A stretch of 64,000 nucleotides of DNA, from positions 5,022,001-5,086,000 of the forward strand of contig NZ_CP021780.1 of NCBI RefSeq assembly GCF_002192415.1, in the 5' to 3' direction. Below are positions 8,363 to 16,791 of the stretch, piece by piece. A model generated the notes under the pieces. It was not told the DNA's origin, searched no databases, and was given only the letters and a program-made list of their open reading frames with translations. Each line of letters begins with the position of its first letter. Position 1 is the stretch's first letter. Position numbers and translations under genes: made by a program. This stretch comes from Paenibacillus donghaensis (GTDB taxonomy: Bacteria > Bacillota > Bacilli > Paenibacillales > Paenibacillaceae).

Positions 8363-8598
8363 ATTAAGATATTACTAGACCGCTACTTGCTAGGTTGTCA
8401 AGACCGAACTGTCGCATCACTAATCATCAATACTTTGATCGGCTACGGCAAGCCGAATCTCGGTGTGTATCTCCTTTCTGGATGGTTTATAATAAGCGCG
8501 CTGTGTTACTTTATCATTTCATTACAGATTAAATGGTTTTTATTGTGGTAGCTCAGTACGTTATGTTTATGACGGAGAATGCCTCCAATGCTTACTAG
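8363..8598 (+). pseudogene. degenerate copy 1 of the multi-TM gene (possible 62-residue remnant ORF with ATT start)
   Basis: From ATT at 8363 a frame of 62 codons runs to TAG at 8549-8551: LLDRYLLGCQDRTVASLIIN, then LGVYLLSGWFIISALCYF. It aligns with the copy at 11939, with three codons deleted. After the stop, similarity jumps to the far C-terminal part (QYVMFMTENASNAY, to 8598), so the middle of the gene has been deleted. AAAGGAGG lies exactly 8 bases before the ATT, as in the other two copies; no ATG, GTG or TTG is at a suitable distance. Confidence 0.65.
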
Positions 8599-8673
8599 AG
8601 GATATTCAACAGTAGTAGCAATATAGAGAAGAATCAAAATTTGGGGCTGAGCCTTATTTAAGGAGTGAAAGAT

Positions 8674-8742
8674 ATGGTTAGCGAGCTCATTATCCTGTTT
8701 GTTGGCTACCTAATCCTCAAAGAATTCTTCAATCATACCTAG
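8674..8742 (+). CDS. 22-residue hydrophobic peptide
   Basis: ATG at 8674 follows AAGGAG at 8 bases and encodes MVSELIILFVGYLILKEFF, ending NHT. One short membrane helix flanked by acidic and basic residues. It is last in the gene string and is followed by a hairpin terminator. No homologue was seen elsewhere in the window, so coding is plausible but unproven. Confidence 0.45.
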   Translation: MVSELIILFVGYLILKEFFNHT

Positions 8743-8786
8743 GGCTTGCAGCCTTGATGATTGTTATCATATTAATAATATAAGAA

Positions 8787-8814
8787 AAACAACTCGTTTA
8801 TTAATGAGTTGTTT
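8787..8814 (+). terminator. hairpin terminator
   Basis: Perfect 9 bp arms AAACAACTC and GAGTTGTTT with a 10-base loop, followed by a T-rich stretch. It closes the 5860-8742 gene string. Confidence 0.7.
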
Positions 8815-8927
8815 ATTTGTCTTTAGTGATGTACTTGAGGATCAACTCATCACAATGGAGTAGTTGCTCAACCTCTCCCCCTTCTTTATCCTCATACTAC
8901 CGGTATTCAAAAACATTTAGCTGAATT

Positions 8928-8966
8928 TTTAATATTTTTTTAACAAGAGCCTAACAATTCTTCAAC
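8928..8966 (+). promoter_or_regulatory. 11-bp phased direct repeats (box E) upstream of the MFS gene
   Basis: Four hexamers TTTAAT (8928), TTTAAC (8939), CCTAAC (8950) and TTCAAC (8961), exactly 11 bp apart. This is one of the clearest boxes and lies 78-116 bases before the GTG start of the exporter gene. Confidence 0.75.
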
Positions 8967-9043
8967 ACTTAGTGCGCAAACTGAGGACATGAAGCAAGTG
9001 GTTGTGAAATTGCAAATTAAACAATTTGAAAGGATGGAGTGTA

Positions 9044-10552
9044 GTGATTAAAAAGAGAGAAGTAAACACCAGTTCCATAAGAAGGGGGCCTATTTTATTC
9101 GTAATGATTTTCGGAGCATTCCTTGCGACGCTAAATCAGACGGTCATGGGCGTTGCCATGCCGGAACTAATGAATAATTTTAACATCACCGCTGCAACAG
9201 CTCAATGGCTGACAACAGGCTATTTGCTCGTTAACGGTGTGCTTATTCCGATTACGGCCTATTTGATGCAGCGTTTTACTACCCGCCAGCTTTTCCAGAC
9301 ATCCATGTTCATCTTTCTTGCTGGAACTATTGTCGCGGCCATCGCGGGAAGCTTCCCCGTACTGCTGAGTGGACGTTTGATTCAGGCAACCGGTGCAGGC
9401 ATAATTATGCCGCTGTTGATCAATGTCATTTTAACGCTGTTTCCTCCCCAAAAGAGAGGCGCTGCCATGGGTATGGTCGGTCTGGCCATTATTTTCGCTC
9501 CTGCAATTGGGCCTACTCTGGCCGGATATATTCTGGAGCATTACAGCTGGGAAACTATGTTTTATGGTATCATTCCCCCCACTATCCTTGTTATTGTCTG
9601 CGGTTTTATATATTTGAAGAATGTATCGGAACGCTCCTATCCCAAGCTTGATGTAATCAGCGTCGCCTTATCCACAATCGGGTTTGGTGCTTTGCTATAT
9701 GGTTTCAGCAGAGCCGGAAGTGTGGGGTGGTCGAGCACAGTGGTCTTACTGTCACTTGGTTCAGGTATCCTTTCCCTTGGCCTGTTTGTTTGGCGGCAAC
9801 TGGCTTCCCAGAACCCGCTTCTTGATCTCCGGGCCTTCAAATACAATATGTTCTCCTTAACCATCGTCATAAATATCGCAGTTACAATTGTGATGTATGC
9901 GGATATGATTCTCCTTCCTCTGTACCTGCAGAATGCCCGCGGCTATTCAGCCATGGAATCCGGCTTGTTCCTGCTTCCCGGCTCGCTTGTAATGGGACTG
10001 CTGATGCCGGTCACCGGCAAGCTGTTTGACCGGTTCGGTGCGAAATGGCTGGCCATTATTGGACTGCTGATAACGATCTCTACGACCTTAAGCTTTATTA
10101 ACTTAACTGATTCCACCAGCTACAGCTACCTGGTATTCATGTCTACAGGCCGGCAAATCGGAATGGCGATGTTCCTTATGCCTATACAAACCGCAGGGTT
10201 AAATCAATTGCCCGCGAAGCTTAATGCGCACGGTACTGCCATCTCCAATACCGTTAAACAAGTCGCCGGCGCCATAGGTACTTCATTGCTTGTAACAATC
10301 ATGACGAATCGTACTACAACACATTTTAAGGACCTGATGATTACAACCGGAGAGAAGAGCTCAAATCAGCAGCACATGATGATGGAAGCCTCAATCCAGG
10401 GCATTAATGATACCTACCTCGTAATTGTAGGAATTGGCATAATCGCCCTACTACTCTCCTTGTTCATCAAAAAAGTTGGAAGAGCGGCTGACAAAGATTC
10501 TGAAATGCAGCCTACTACCAAGCTAAACAACTTAAAAGTAAAAGAGGGTTGA
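9044..10552 (+). CDS. MFS drug exporter, DHA2 (EmrB/QacA) family, 14 TM
   Basis: About 502 residues. The start is taken as GTG at 9044 with AAAGGA 9 bases upstream; a longer TTG-initiated frame from 9026 overlaps that site. Typical features are FLATLNQTVMGVAMPEL in TM1 (motif D1), WLTTGYLLVNG in TM2, then SGRLIQATGAGIIMPLL and GLAIIFAPAIGPTLAGYIL (motif C of drug/H+ antiporters, TM5). Fourteen hydrophobic segments fit the DHA2 family, which exports lipophilic or cationic compounds. It is the first gene of a unit with the SDR enzyme and a 49-residue peptide, and box E lies in front. The substrate is unknown; an envelope-active compound would suit the context. Confidence 0.92.
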   Translation: MIKKREVNTSSIRRGPILFVMIFGAFLATLNQTVMGVAMPELMNNFNITAATAQWLTTGYLLVNGVLIPITAYLMQRFTTRQLFQTSMFIFLAGTIVAAIAGSFPVLLSGRLIQATGAGIIMPLLINVILTLFPPQKRGAAMGMVGLAIIFAPAIGPTLAGYILEHYSWETMFYGIIPPTILVIVCGFIYLKNVSERSYPKLDVISVALSTIGFGALLYGFSRAGSVGWSSTVVLLSLGSGILSLGLFVWRQLASQNPLLDLRAFKYNMFSLTIVINIAVTIVMYADMILLPLYLQNARGYSAMESGLFLLPGSLVMGLLMPVTGKLFDRFGAKWLAIIGLLITISTTLSFINLTDSTSYSYLVFMSTGRQIGMAMFLMPIQTAGLNQLPAKLNAHGTAISNTVKQVAGAIGTSLLVTIMTNRTTTHFKDLMITTGEKSSNQQHMMMEASIQGINDTYLVIVGIGIIALLLSLFIKKVGRAADKDSEMQPTTKLNNLKVKEG

Positions 10553-10579
10553 ATACCGGATAAAAAGAAAGGAAATTAA

Positions 10580-11350
10580 ATGGCTATTGTAACTGGCATA
10601 CTTGAGGGCAAAGTTGCGCTAATCACAAGTGCAGGTAATGATCTAGGCTATGTGCTTGCACAGATGTTTATAGGGGAAGGTGCCAAAGTCATCGCTGTAG
10701 ATAATTCTAGAGAGGCGCTATCGCAGTGGGGAGATATGGACAATGTAATTCCTATGCTTGCTGATATCACCAAAATGGAAGATATTGAGCGCATGATCTG
10801 TGAGGCTGAGTGCCATTTCGGTCGACTGGATTCTTTATGTAATATTGCGGGAACCAAAGATACGGGCTATCCGCTTGATGCAACTGATAACAGCCGAGGA
10901 GAGCATATCTTAGGTATTGATCTGGAGACTCTTTTCCAAATCTGCCATAGAGCGATACCAACGATGATCAGAGGTGGCGGCGGATCTGTAGTGAACATCG
11001 GTTCCTATACGCCGCTACGAGGAAACTATAGTTCCAGTTATACTACAGCAAAAGCCGGACTTGTAGGTTTAACCAAAAGCATTGCTTATGGATACGGCAA
11101 GCAAGGAATTCGCTGTAATATTATTCATCCAAGGAGAACCTACACGAACCCCAACGAGATTTTAAACGGCTATTATCATCCGGTAGGTCAGACATCGTCT
11201 AAGATTATCGATTCTCTCTCCCTAAATGGACCTGGTCAAGCTGAGGACATTGCCAGAAAATGTTTGTTCTTATGCTGTGATTACTCCAAGCAAATTAACG
11301 GCACAGAATTAACGATAGACGAGGACAACACAAAACGACAGTATTCATGA
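10580..11350 (+). CDS. short-chain dehydrogenase/reductase
   Basis: 256 residues with an AAAGGAAA binding site. The Rossmann-fold SDR layout is present: NIAG at 88-91, catalytic Ser142 (NIGS), Tyr154 and Lys158 (SYTTAKAG). The cofactor glycine motif is altered, TSAGNDLG (16-23) in place of TGxxxGxG, so binding or activity may differ. The gene lies 28 bases after the MFS gene and 19 bases before the 49-residue peptide gene, so the three are co-transcribed. The substrate cannot be predicted. Confidence 0.88.
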   Translation: MAIVTGILEGKVALITSAGNDLGYVLAQMFIGEGAKVIAVDNSREALSQWGDMDNVIPMLADITKMEDIERMICEAECHFGRLDSLCNIAGTKDTGYPLDATDNSRGEHILGIDLETLFQICHRAIPTMIRGGGGSVVNIGSYTPLRGNYSSSYTTAKAGLVGLTKSIAYGYGKQGIRCNIIHPRRTYTNPNEILNGYYHPVGQTSSKIIDSLSLNGPGQAEDIARKCLFLCCDYSKQINGTELTIDEDNTKRQYS

Positions 11351-11368
11351 TATAGGAGGAGCCGATAG

Positions 11369-11518
11369 ATGGCGATTATCGCTTTTTTAGCAAAAAGACT
11401 GTTCGGCAGCCTCGCACTGTCTATTCTGATTATATCTATTTTAATTATGACTATCCTTTCTTACTTATGGGTTATATTCCTAATACAGATCTTGCAACAA
11501 ATAGTTCACTCTCATTAA
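11369..11518 (+). CDS. 49-residue single-TM peptide (copy A)
   Basis: ATG at 11369 follows AGGAGG. The peptide begins MAIIAFLAKRLFGSLALS, continues with one long hydrophobic helix, and ends QQIVHSH. The first about 40 residues match the peptide at 20678 (METIAFLAKRLFGTLALS). The C-terminal end differs because a deletion has joined the reading frame to sequence that in the other copy lies 70 bases past its stop (20902 onward). It is probably a small membrane protein; function unknown. Confidence 0.7.
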   Translation: MAIIAFLAKRLFGSLALSILIISILIMTILSYLWVIFLIQILQQIVHSH

Positions 11519-11606
11519 CTTGATATGAGACAGCATAATATTAAGTTTTATTTACACCTGATGAAAGTGAACATTAAATCTTTGTACCAACTATAGATAT
11601 TTTAGA

Positions 11607-11636
11607 AGAGGAGACCGCTTTGGGACTCCTCTTTTT
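11607..11636 (+). terminator. hairpin terminator of the MFS-SDR-peptide unit
   Basis: The arms AGAGGAG and CTCCTCT are followed by TTTTT. The same hairpin is found at 21298-21329, part of a duplicated block. Confidence 0.8.
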
Positions 11637-11687
11637 GTTCTGTTCATAGCGTTTTGGTTAGCCTTGTATTACTGAATTAATGGAGTT

Positions 11688-11726
11688 ATTAATATTTCTC
11701 AAACACTTCATAAGCAACTCTTTAAT
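11688..11726 (+). promoter_or_regulatory. 11-bp phased direct repeats (box F)
   Basis: Four hexamers ATTAAT (11688), TCAAAC (11699), ATAAGC (11710) and TTTAAT (11721) at 11 bp intervals, 96-134 bases before the tiny peptide gene at 11822. Nearly identical over about 50 bases to box I (21385-21423). Confidence 0.75.
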
Positions 11727-11821
11727 AATCCATCGATAAAATAGGTTTATCAAATGAGATTGGAGAACTCGCTGAATCAGATTTATTAAGCTCTTGTCTA
11801 AATACGAAAGGAGGTGAAAAA

Positions 11822-11908
11822 ATGAAAACCGCAATTATTGTTATTATTATCGTTGTAGTTGTTGCTGTAATTATCGGTGCTGCAATTAAGGGCATGCGCA
11901 AAAAATAA
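11822..11908 (+). CDS. 28-residue single-TM peptide, copy 2
   Basis: ATG at 11822 follows AAAGGAGG. Begins MKTAIIVIIIVVVVAV and ends IKGMRKK: one helix and a basic tail, 23 of 27 residues like copy 1. It is first in its transcription unit, directly behind box F and ahead of the multi-TM pseudogene at 11939. Confidence 0.75.
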   Translation: MKTAIIVIIIVVVVAVIIGAAIKGMRKK

Positions 11909-11938
11909 TATAACTTGAGGGGAAAGGAGGAGATATTC

Positions 11939-12609
11939 ATTAAGGAATTACTTGACCGCTACTTGGTAGATTATCAAGACCGAACAGCCATTACAAATGT
12001 TACATCACTTATCATCAACGGCTTGATCGGCACCGGCAAGCTAATCCTCGGTGTGTATTTCCTCTCCGGATGGTTCATAATAAACGCACTGTATTACTTA
12101 ATCCTTTGTGCGGCAAGGGGTTAGGCACTCCATAAATATGCATTGGCCAAGCGCATTGAAGATCCTAAACAAAGATATGATATGGAGTTTTTGATATATC
12201 AGCGAAGTGGAATTTTTCTTTGCCTTCTAGGCTTCTCCTATTTATAAGTTTGTCTGAGGATGTATGTTGTCGGTGATGCCATCATTTACAAAGGTTACAT
12301 TGTATATCTACTAGCGACTATTGCTTTCACCAAGCTTGGGTTTGCCATTAACGGAACCTTTGCTAACCGAAAACTGAAAGGCCCTATTATTTCATCACTA
12401 AAAATCATTAGCTTTACAGATGCAATAGTTTCCATTGTGGTAACTCAATACACTCTGCTGATGATGGAGAATTCCTCCAATGCTATCAGCTCTAGCGTAT
12501 TGTTCGGGATGGGATGCAGTATTTGGTTTTTCTTTTAGGTATATACATGCTTCTTAAAAAGAAAAAGACTTTATCACCAGAGGATATGAAACAGGTAAAA
12601 ACTCCTTGA
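11939..12609 (+). pseudogene. multi-TM membrane protein, copy 2, broken by two stops and a frameshift; ATT start
   Basis: Starting at ATT 11939 (GGAGG 8 bases upstream) the frame encodes LLDRYLVDYQDRTAITNV and LGVYFLSGWFIINALYYL, then meets TAG at 12122-12124. It continues in the same frame through YALAKRIEDPKQRYDME and GIFLCLLGFSYL, a TAA near 12245, then YVVGDAIIYKGYIVYLL through to SVLFGMGCSIWFFF. A one-base shift near 12536 is needed to read the C-terminal YMLLKKKKTLSPEDMKQ to TGA at 12607-12609. The restored protein would be about 220 residues with six TM segments and resembles the intact protein at 35080-35775. An upstream in-frame TTG at 11915 exists but would translate through the binding site. 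Confidence 0.75.
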
Positions 12610-12838
12610 AAATTTAAAATATGTTCTCAGCTTCACTACAGAACAATAACTGGAACAAATCATGAATTTCTGCATCCAACAATGGATCTCTACATCAGTT
12701 AGAACAATCCAAATGCTGCCCATACATTTCCATTCGTGGTTACCTATCCGTTACACAGATATAACGCCTTACCACAAATCGAATACAATATCAAAAAACT
12801 GGTCAAATTAACCATTACGTAAATTTTTTGTTTATTTT

Positions 12839-14332
12839 TCACTTATAATGGAACCAATCGAAATAAGCCGTTGTTCCGTTTGCAGAATAATTATACATTC
12901 CAAAAAATACCCCTGTAAATCCGCCAGCCACTTCAGTCGATACCAAATAGGTTTCAGCTTCACCAAGCAGGTTCCATTCTCGGTCCGCCCCTTCATAATA
13001 GAACATATACTTTTCAGGAAATGCCTTAATTCTTAGGTTAATGACTGTCCCTTCAAAAGGTAGCGAACACTTCTCATCCTGTATACTTCCAACCTGTCTT
13101 TTCAGTGTAACCACTTGGTTGCCCTCAATCCGAGTCAATCCGATCTCAAAATGATGCCTATCATCCATAAAAACAGTAAGTCCCGCTTCGTCGCCTTCTT
13201 CGGGATTATATTCCATTCTAACGGAAACATCACAAGCCCATTGCTGCTGTCTCCGGGCAATCATTGCAGGTGTTCCTCTTTCACAGAGTCGAACGCTGCA
13301 TCCATGTAATGCCAACCAACCTGTCCGTTCAATTAGAGACCAAACTACCTTTTGGCCGCTGCGAAGGAAGTTCCAGTGCATCTTTAAGTCCGGCTCATCA
13401 AAATGATCTGTTTCTGGAGCATTATCCCATAACATCGTCGGTAGTGTGTCTGCCTCTATCTCTAATTCCACAGTTCCGTTATTCCCAATCATCGGCCATC
13501 CATCTTCACTCCAACGAACCGGAGCCAGGAACGTTTCTCTGCCCAGATGATGACGGTTAGGATAACCTACCGGGCGGATTCCAAGGAATACTGCCCACCA
13601 GCTGCCATCGTGTGCTTCGACTAAATCTGCATGGCCTGTAGCTTGTATCGGATGGCCTAGACTTCGGTGCGACAAAATCGGATTGCGAGGCCCAGTCTCA
13701 AACGGACCATAAGGTGTTGTCCCTCTTGCAATGGTTTCCATGTGGCCATATTCTGTTCCTCCTTCCGCACACATCAAATAATAATAACCGTCTCGTTTGT
13801 AAAGATGTGGTCCTTCCGGGAACTTGCCTCCTGTCCCAGTCCATATTAACCGCGATTCACTTCGTTTTGTTCCGTTTATAATGTCAATCTCACACTGATA
13901 GATCCCCATTCCTGATTCGTTACCCGTGCTTGTAAAGTACACTTTGCCATCCTCATCAAAAAACAACGAAGGGTCAATTCCCTCTTGATCAACAAAAATT
14001 GGATCCGACCATTCGCCTGCTGGATCATTTGTCCAGACATAAAAGTGGCCACCGTAGTCTTCATTCGTCGTTACCATGTAGAACATCCCGTTGTGATAAC
14101 GGAGAGTCGGAGCCCATACTCCACCAGATACCACTGACTTCTCTAATGGAAGCTGGTTTTCACGTGTCAGACAATAGCCGATTTGGCGCCAATGCATAAG
14201 ATCCTTGCTGTGCCAGATTGGTATTCCTGGGAAATATGCAAAGGAGCTATTCACTAGATAATAATCTCCCCCTACTCTGCAAACACTTGGATCTGGATAA
14301 AAACCCGAAATAACTGGATTGTTGTATTTCAA
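12839..14332 (-). CDS. glycoside hydrolase family 43 (beta-xylosidase / arabinofuranosidase type)
   Basis: 497 residues, probably starting at TTG 14332 with GAGGGAG upstream. No signal peptide, so cytoplasmic. The five-bladed propeller domain (about 1-300) carries the GH43 triad: Asp14 in PDPS, Asp120 in GIDPSLFF and Glu173 in FPEGPHLY. A C-terminal beta-sandwich (about 310-497) with SLIERTGWLALHG and TAYFDWF is the xylosidase-associated domain of GH43 subfamilies 11/12. It would cleave imported xylo- or arabinoxylo-oligosaccharides. It lies 17 bases after the AraC-type regulator gene at the end of the importer cluster. Confidence 0.92.
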   Translation of the reverse strand: MKYNNPVISGFYPDPSVCRVGGDYYLVNSSFAYFPGIPIWHSKDLMHWRQIGYCLTRENQLPLEKSVVSGGVWAPTLRYHNGMFYMVTTNEDYGGHFYVWTNDPAGEWSDPIFVDQEGIDPSLFFDEDGKVYFTSTGNESGMGIYQCEIDIINGTKRSESRLIWTGTGGKFPEGPHLYKRDGYYYLMCAEGGTEYGHMETIARGTTPYGPFETGPRNPILSHRSLGHPIQATGHADLVEAHDGSWWAVFLGIRPVGYPNRHHLGRETFLAPVRWSEDGWPMIGNNGTVELEIEADTLPTMLWDNAPETDHFDEPDLKMHWNFLRSGQKVVWSLIERTGWLALHGCSVRLCERGTPAMIARRQQQWACDVSVRMEYNPEEGDEAGLTVFMDDRHHFEIGLTRIEGNQVVTLKRQVGSIQDEKCSLPFEGTVINLRIKAFPEKYMFYYEGADREWNLLGEAETYLVSTEVAGGFTGVFFGMYNYSANGTTAYFDWFHYK

Positions 14333-14348
14333 TGTAATCTCCCTCTTT

Positions 14349-16667
14349 CTACTTTTCTAACATATTCATTAATCGATATTTTGAAGGTGTAACTCCGAAT
14401 TTCTTCTTAAATAATGTTGTGAAATATGTGCTGCTATTATACCCAACCCGACCAGCAACCTCTCCTATTTCTAAGCTTCTTTCTTTAATAAGAAGTTCCA
14501 TGGCCCGCTCTAGTCTTATGTTATTGACATAATCAGGGAAGCTACTGCCAGTATAGTCATTGAACAGTTTACTGAAATAAGGTATGCTTATCGTCAGTTT
14601 GACTGCCATATTTTGGACTGAAAGTTGTGGATCATGATAATGTGAGTTCACATAATCAATGGCATCGGTAATAATGTTAAGCGTCTTCTTTGTAGTTGCA
14701 TTTAGAATGACTTCGGATGTACTGCTGAACAATTCATCTATCCAGCTACGTAAATCGTCATAGCAATCCAGATTGCAAACTCGATTGTAAATATCAAGCA
14801 AATTTATATGCTGCGTAGGCGTTTTTCCGACTATTACATCATTCATGATCTGTTCTATGGCTGCGATTAACCTGGAAAATGCTTTAACAATTACAGAAAT
14901 AGTATACTCATGGCTTATCTGGAACATCTGATTGAGAGAAGCTTGATATTGCACCAAATCCCCTTTTTTCACAGCATCCACTACCGCATCAATAACATCA
15001 TCCGGAATGTTACTCTGTATGGTATACCTTAAAATATCCGCCTGAATGATTGTATTTATATCGTACACGATTCGAAATTTCAAAAGATCAAGCGCCTCGT
15101 TGTATTTGATCTTCAATTCACTTTCGTTGTCAGATATCGAACTGATTCCGCCCACAAAATTTAACCGGAATGCTTCATTTATATTATTCTGTTTGTCCGC
15201 TATGATAGCCACCAGGTCTATATCATACAGTGGAACTCCTCCACACAGTTCACTTACAATGAGTGCAATATGACCTTCTGTTGTCTGTAAGGAAGAGCAA
15301 TATACTGTTCCCTCAAGACCATCGCTGAGTACAGTACATATAGAATTCATTCTATAAATAACTGTATCCGCATCTACTCCGTCTATCCAAGCTTTATACT
15401 GATGAATTCGCAACAGAATTACACAATAGGGTACCCCTGCGGCACGGATTATCCCACTCCTTTCCAGGAGGTCTCCCGGCAGCTTTTCACTACCTTCAGT
15501 AGGCGAAATCAAAAATTTTATAACCGTATTGCTGTCGATCTCCTGCCCAAGAGCGCTAATGCGTAACTCAACATTAGCTATCGTATCATCTATGGATTCT
15601 AATTCATTCCGGTTCACATTCTTATCCACAAGGTGATCGGCCAGTTTCCGAATGCTTAGAAACATATGCCCAATCGGCCGATAGAGTCGGTACGAGAGCT
15701 GCATGGACACAGCTGTTATAACCAGAACCAGTGCTGCGCATAATGAAAGCATAATATTTCTTGTCTTTATAAACTCACTCATAGAAAGGTTGGAGGCTTC
15801 TTTCAAAACAATATAATATTTTCCATTCCTTATCGCGGCATAGGAAAATATATAATCTTCCCCATCAATTATTGACGTAAAGGAATCATATGTTATATCC
15901 GGTGAAAGCTTTCCTTCCAACGCTGCATGTACGGCTCTCGCTTGCACAACCTGGGAGGACCCTCCTTGCATGATGACATTCCCCTTACTATCAAGAATAA
16001 AGAGGCTTTGCCAGCCAACAGTTTGCCGGGAAAATATTCTGTGCTGCAACTCGTTTAGATGAACATTTACGGCAACCCCATCAAAAATATCGCCCTTTAT
16101 ATAATCCCTGAAAAAGACAGTCATTGTATTCAAATCTTCACCATTTGAACGAGCTTTTAGCTCCCAAAAAACAGGGGAATTCTTCACGCCTGTCCTTTGA
16201 ATGTACTGAAACATGCTTGCTTTTGCTTCATCTGTCACCGGTTTATTTTCCACATTAAAAACAAGACCGTCGTGATTAAAAATATAAACTGCGTTGATAT
16301 ATTTATTGATTCGAAGATTGCGATTAATTTGCTCTACAGAAGTCTGTAACCTTTCACTCCAATCGATATTACCTGAGAGAATTGTGGCCTCAATATCAGG
16401 GTTATTGTATAGTTCCATAGCATAGTTCTGTGCAAATTCCACATAGCTCTCGAATACACTCTCGGTATTAAGCAGTGTGGATTTATTAATTTTCTCTCTA
16501 CTAGATATAGCTTTTGCCTGGAACCAGTAGAAGTAAAAGATGGTCAATATCATTACAGAGCAGAGAGAAACTAACAGCAAGCTGAGAAAAAATTGGTAAT
16601 ATAACGAACGCTTTTTTATTATATCTCGTTTTTTAAACTTATGGATTAATGCAACCCCTTTACCCAT
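14349..16667 (-). CDS. membrane-bound AraC-family regulator
   Basis: About 772 residues; the ATG at 16667 (in frame with a GTG at 16676) suits the GAGGGTGGGG binding site best. One TM (about 25-50), a large extracytoplasmic sensor region like a dCache domain (about 50-300), a second TM (about 305-330), a HAMP-like linker, a middle region as in YesN-type proteins, and a C-terminal AraC DNA-binding domain (about 670-772). That domain shows LSVQNMAVKLTISIPYFSKLF and IGEVAGRVGYNSSTYFTTLF, ending FGVTPSKYR. One-component regulators of this build sense an extracellular sugar and activate the adjacent importer. It lies between the binding protein gene and GH43. Confidence 0.9.
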   Translation of the reverse strand: MGKGVALIHKFKKRDIIKKRSLYYQFFLSLLLVSLCSVMILTIFYFYWFQAKAISSREKINKSTLLNTESVFESYVEFAQNYAMELYNNPDIEATILSGNIDWSERLQTSVEQINRNLRINKYINAVYIFNHDGLVFNVENKPVTDEAKASMFQYIQRTGVKNSPVFWELKARSNGEDLNTMTVFFRDYIKGDIFDGVAVNVHLNELQHRIFSRQTVGWQSLFILDSKGNVIMQGGSSQVVQARAVHAALEGKLSPDITYDSFTSIIDGEDYIFSYAAIRNGKYYIVLKEASNLSMSEFIKTRNIMLSLCAALVLVITAVSMQLSYRLYRPIGHMFLSIRKLADHLVDKNVNRNELESIDDTIANVELRISALGQEIDSNTVIKFLISPTEGSEKLPGDLLERSGIIRAAGVPYCVILLRIHQYKAWIDGVDADTVIYRMNSICTVLSDGLEGTVYCSSLQTTEGHIALIVSELCGGVPLYDIDLVAIIADKQNNINEAFRLNFVGGISSISDNESELKIKYNEALDLLKFRIVYDINTIIQADILRYTIQSNIPDDVIDAVVDAVKKGDLVQYQASLNQMFQISHEYTISVIVKAFSRLIAAIEQIMNDVIVGKTPTQHINLLDIYNRVCNLDCYDDLRSWIDELFSSTSEVILNATTKKTLNIITDAIDYVNSHYHDPQLSVQNMAVKLTISIPYFSKLFNDYTGSSFPDYVNNIRLERAMELLIKERSLEIGEVAGRVGYNSSTYFTTLFKKKFGVTPSKYRLMNMLEK

Positions 16668-16747
16668 TAACCCCACCCTCTTCTGCGCATACCAGGAGTA
16701 AACAATCCTTCTCTAATATTAGAGATAATAATGAAATCATGCAATAA

Positions 16748-16777
16748 CAAGGGCAACTATGAAAATAGCTACCCTTG
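16748..16777 (-). terminator. hairpin downstream of the binding lipoprotein gene
   Basis: The arms CAAGGG and CCCTTG with CTAT/ATAG inside form an imperfect 12 bp stem. The following minus-strand sequence is only mildly T-rich, so termination may be partial. Confidence 0.5.
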
Positions 16778-16791
16778 CCATTTTCTTCATG

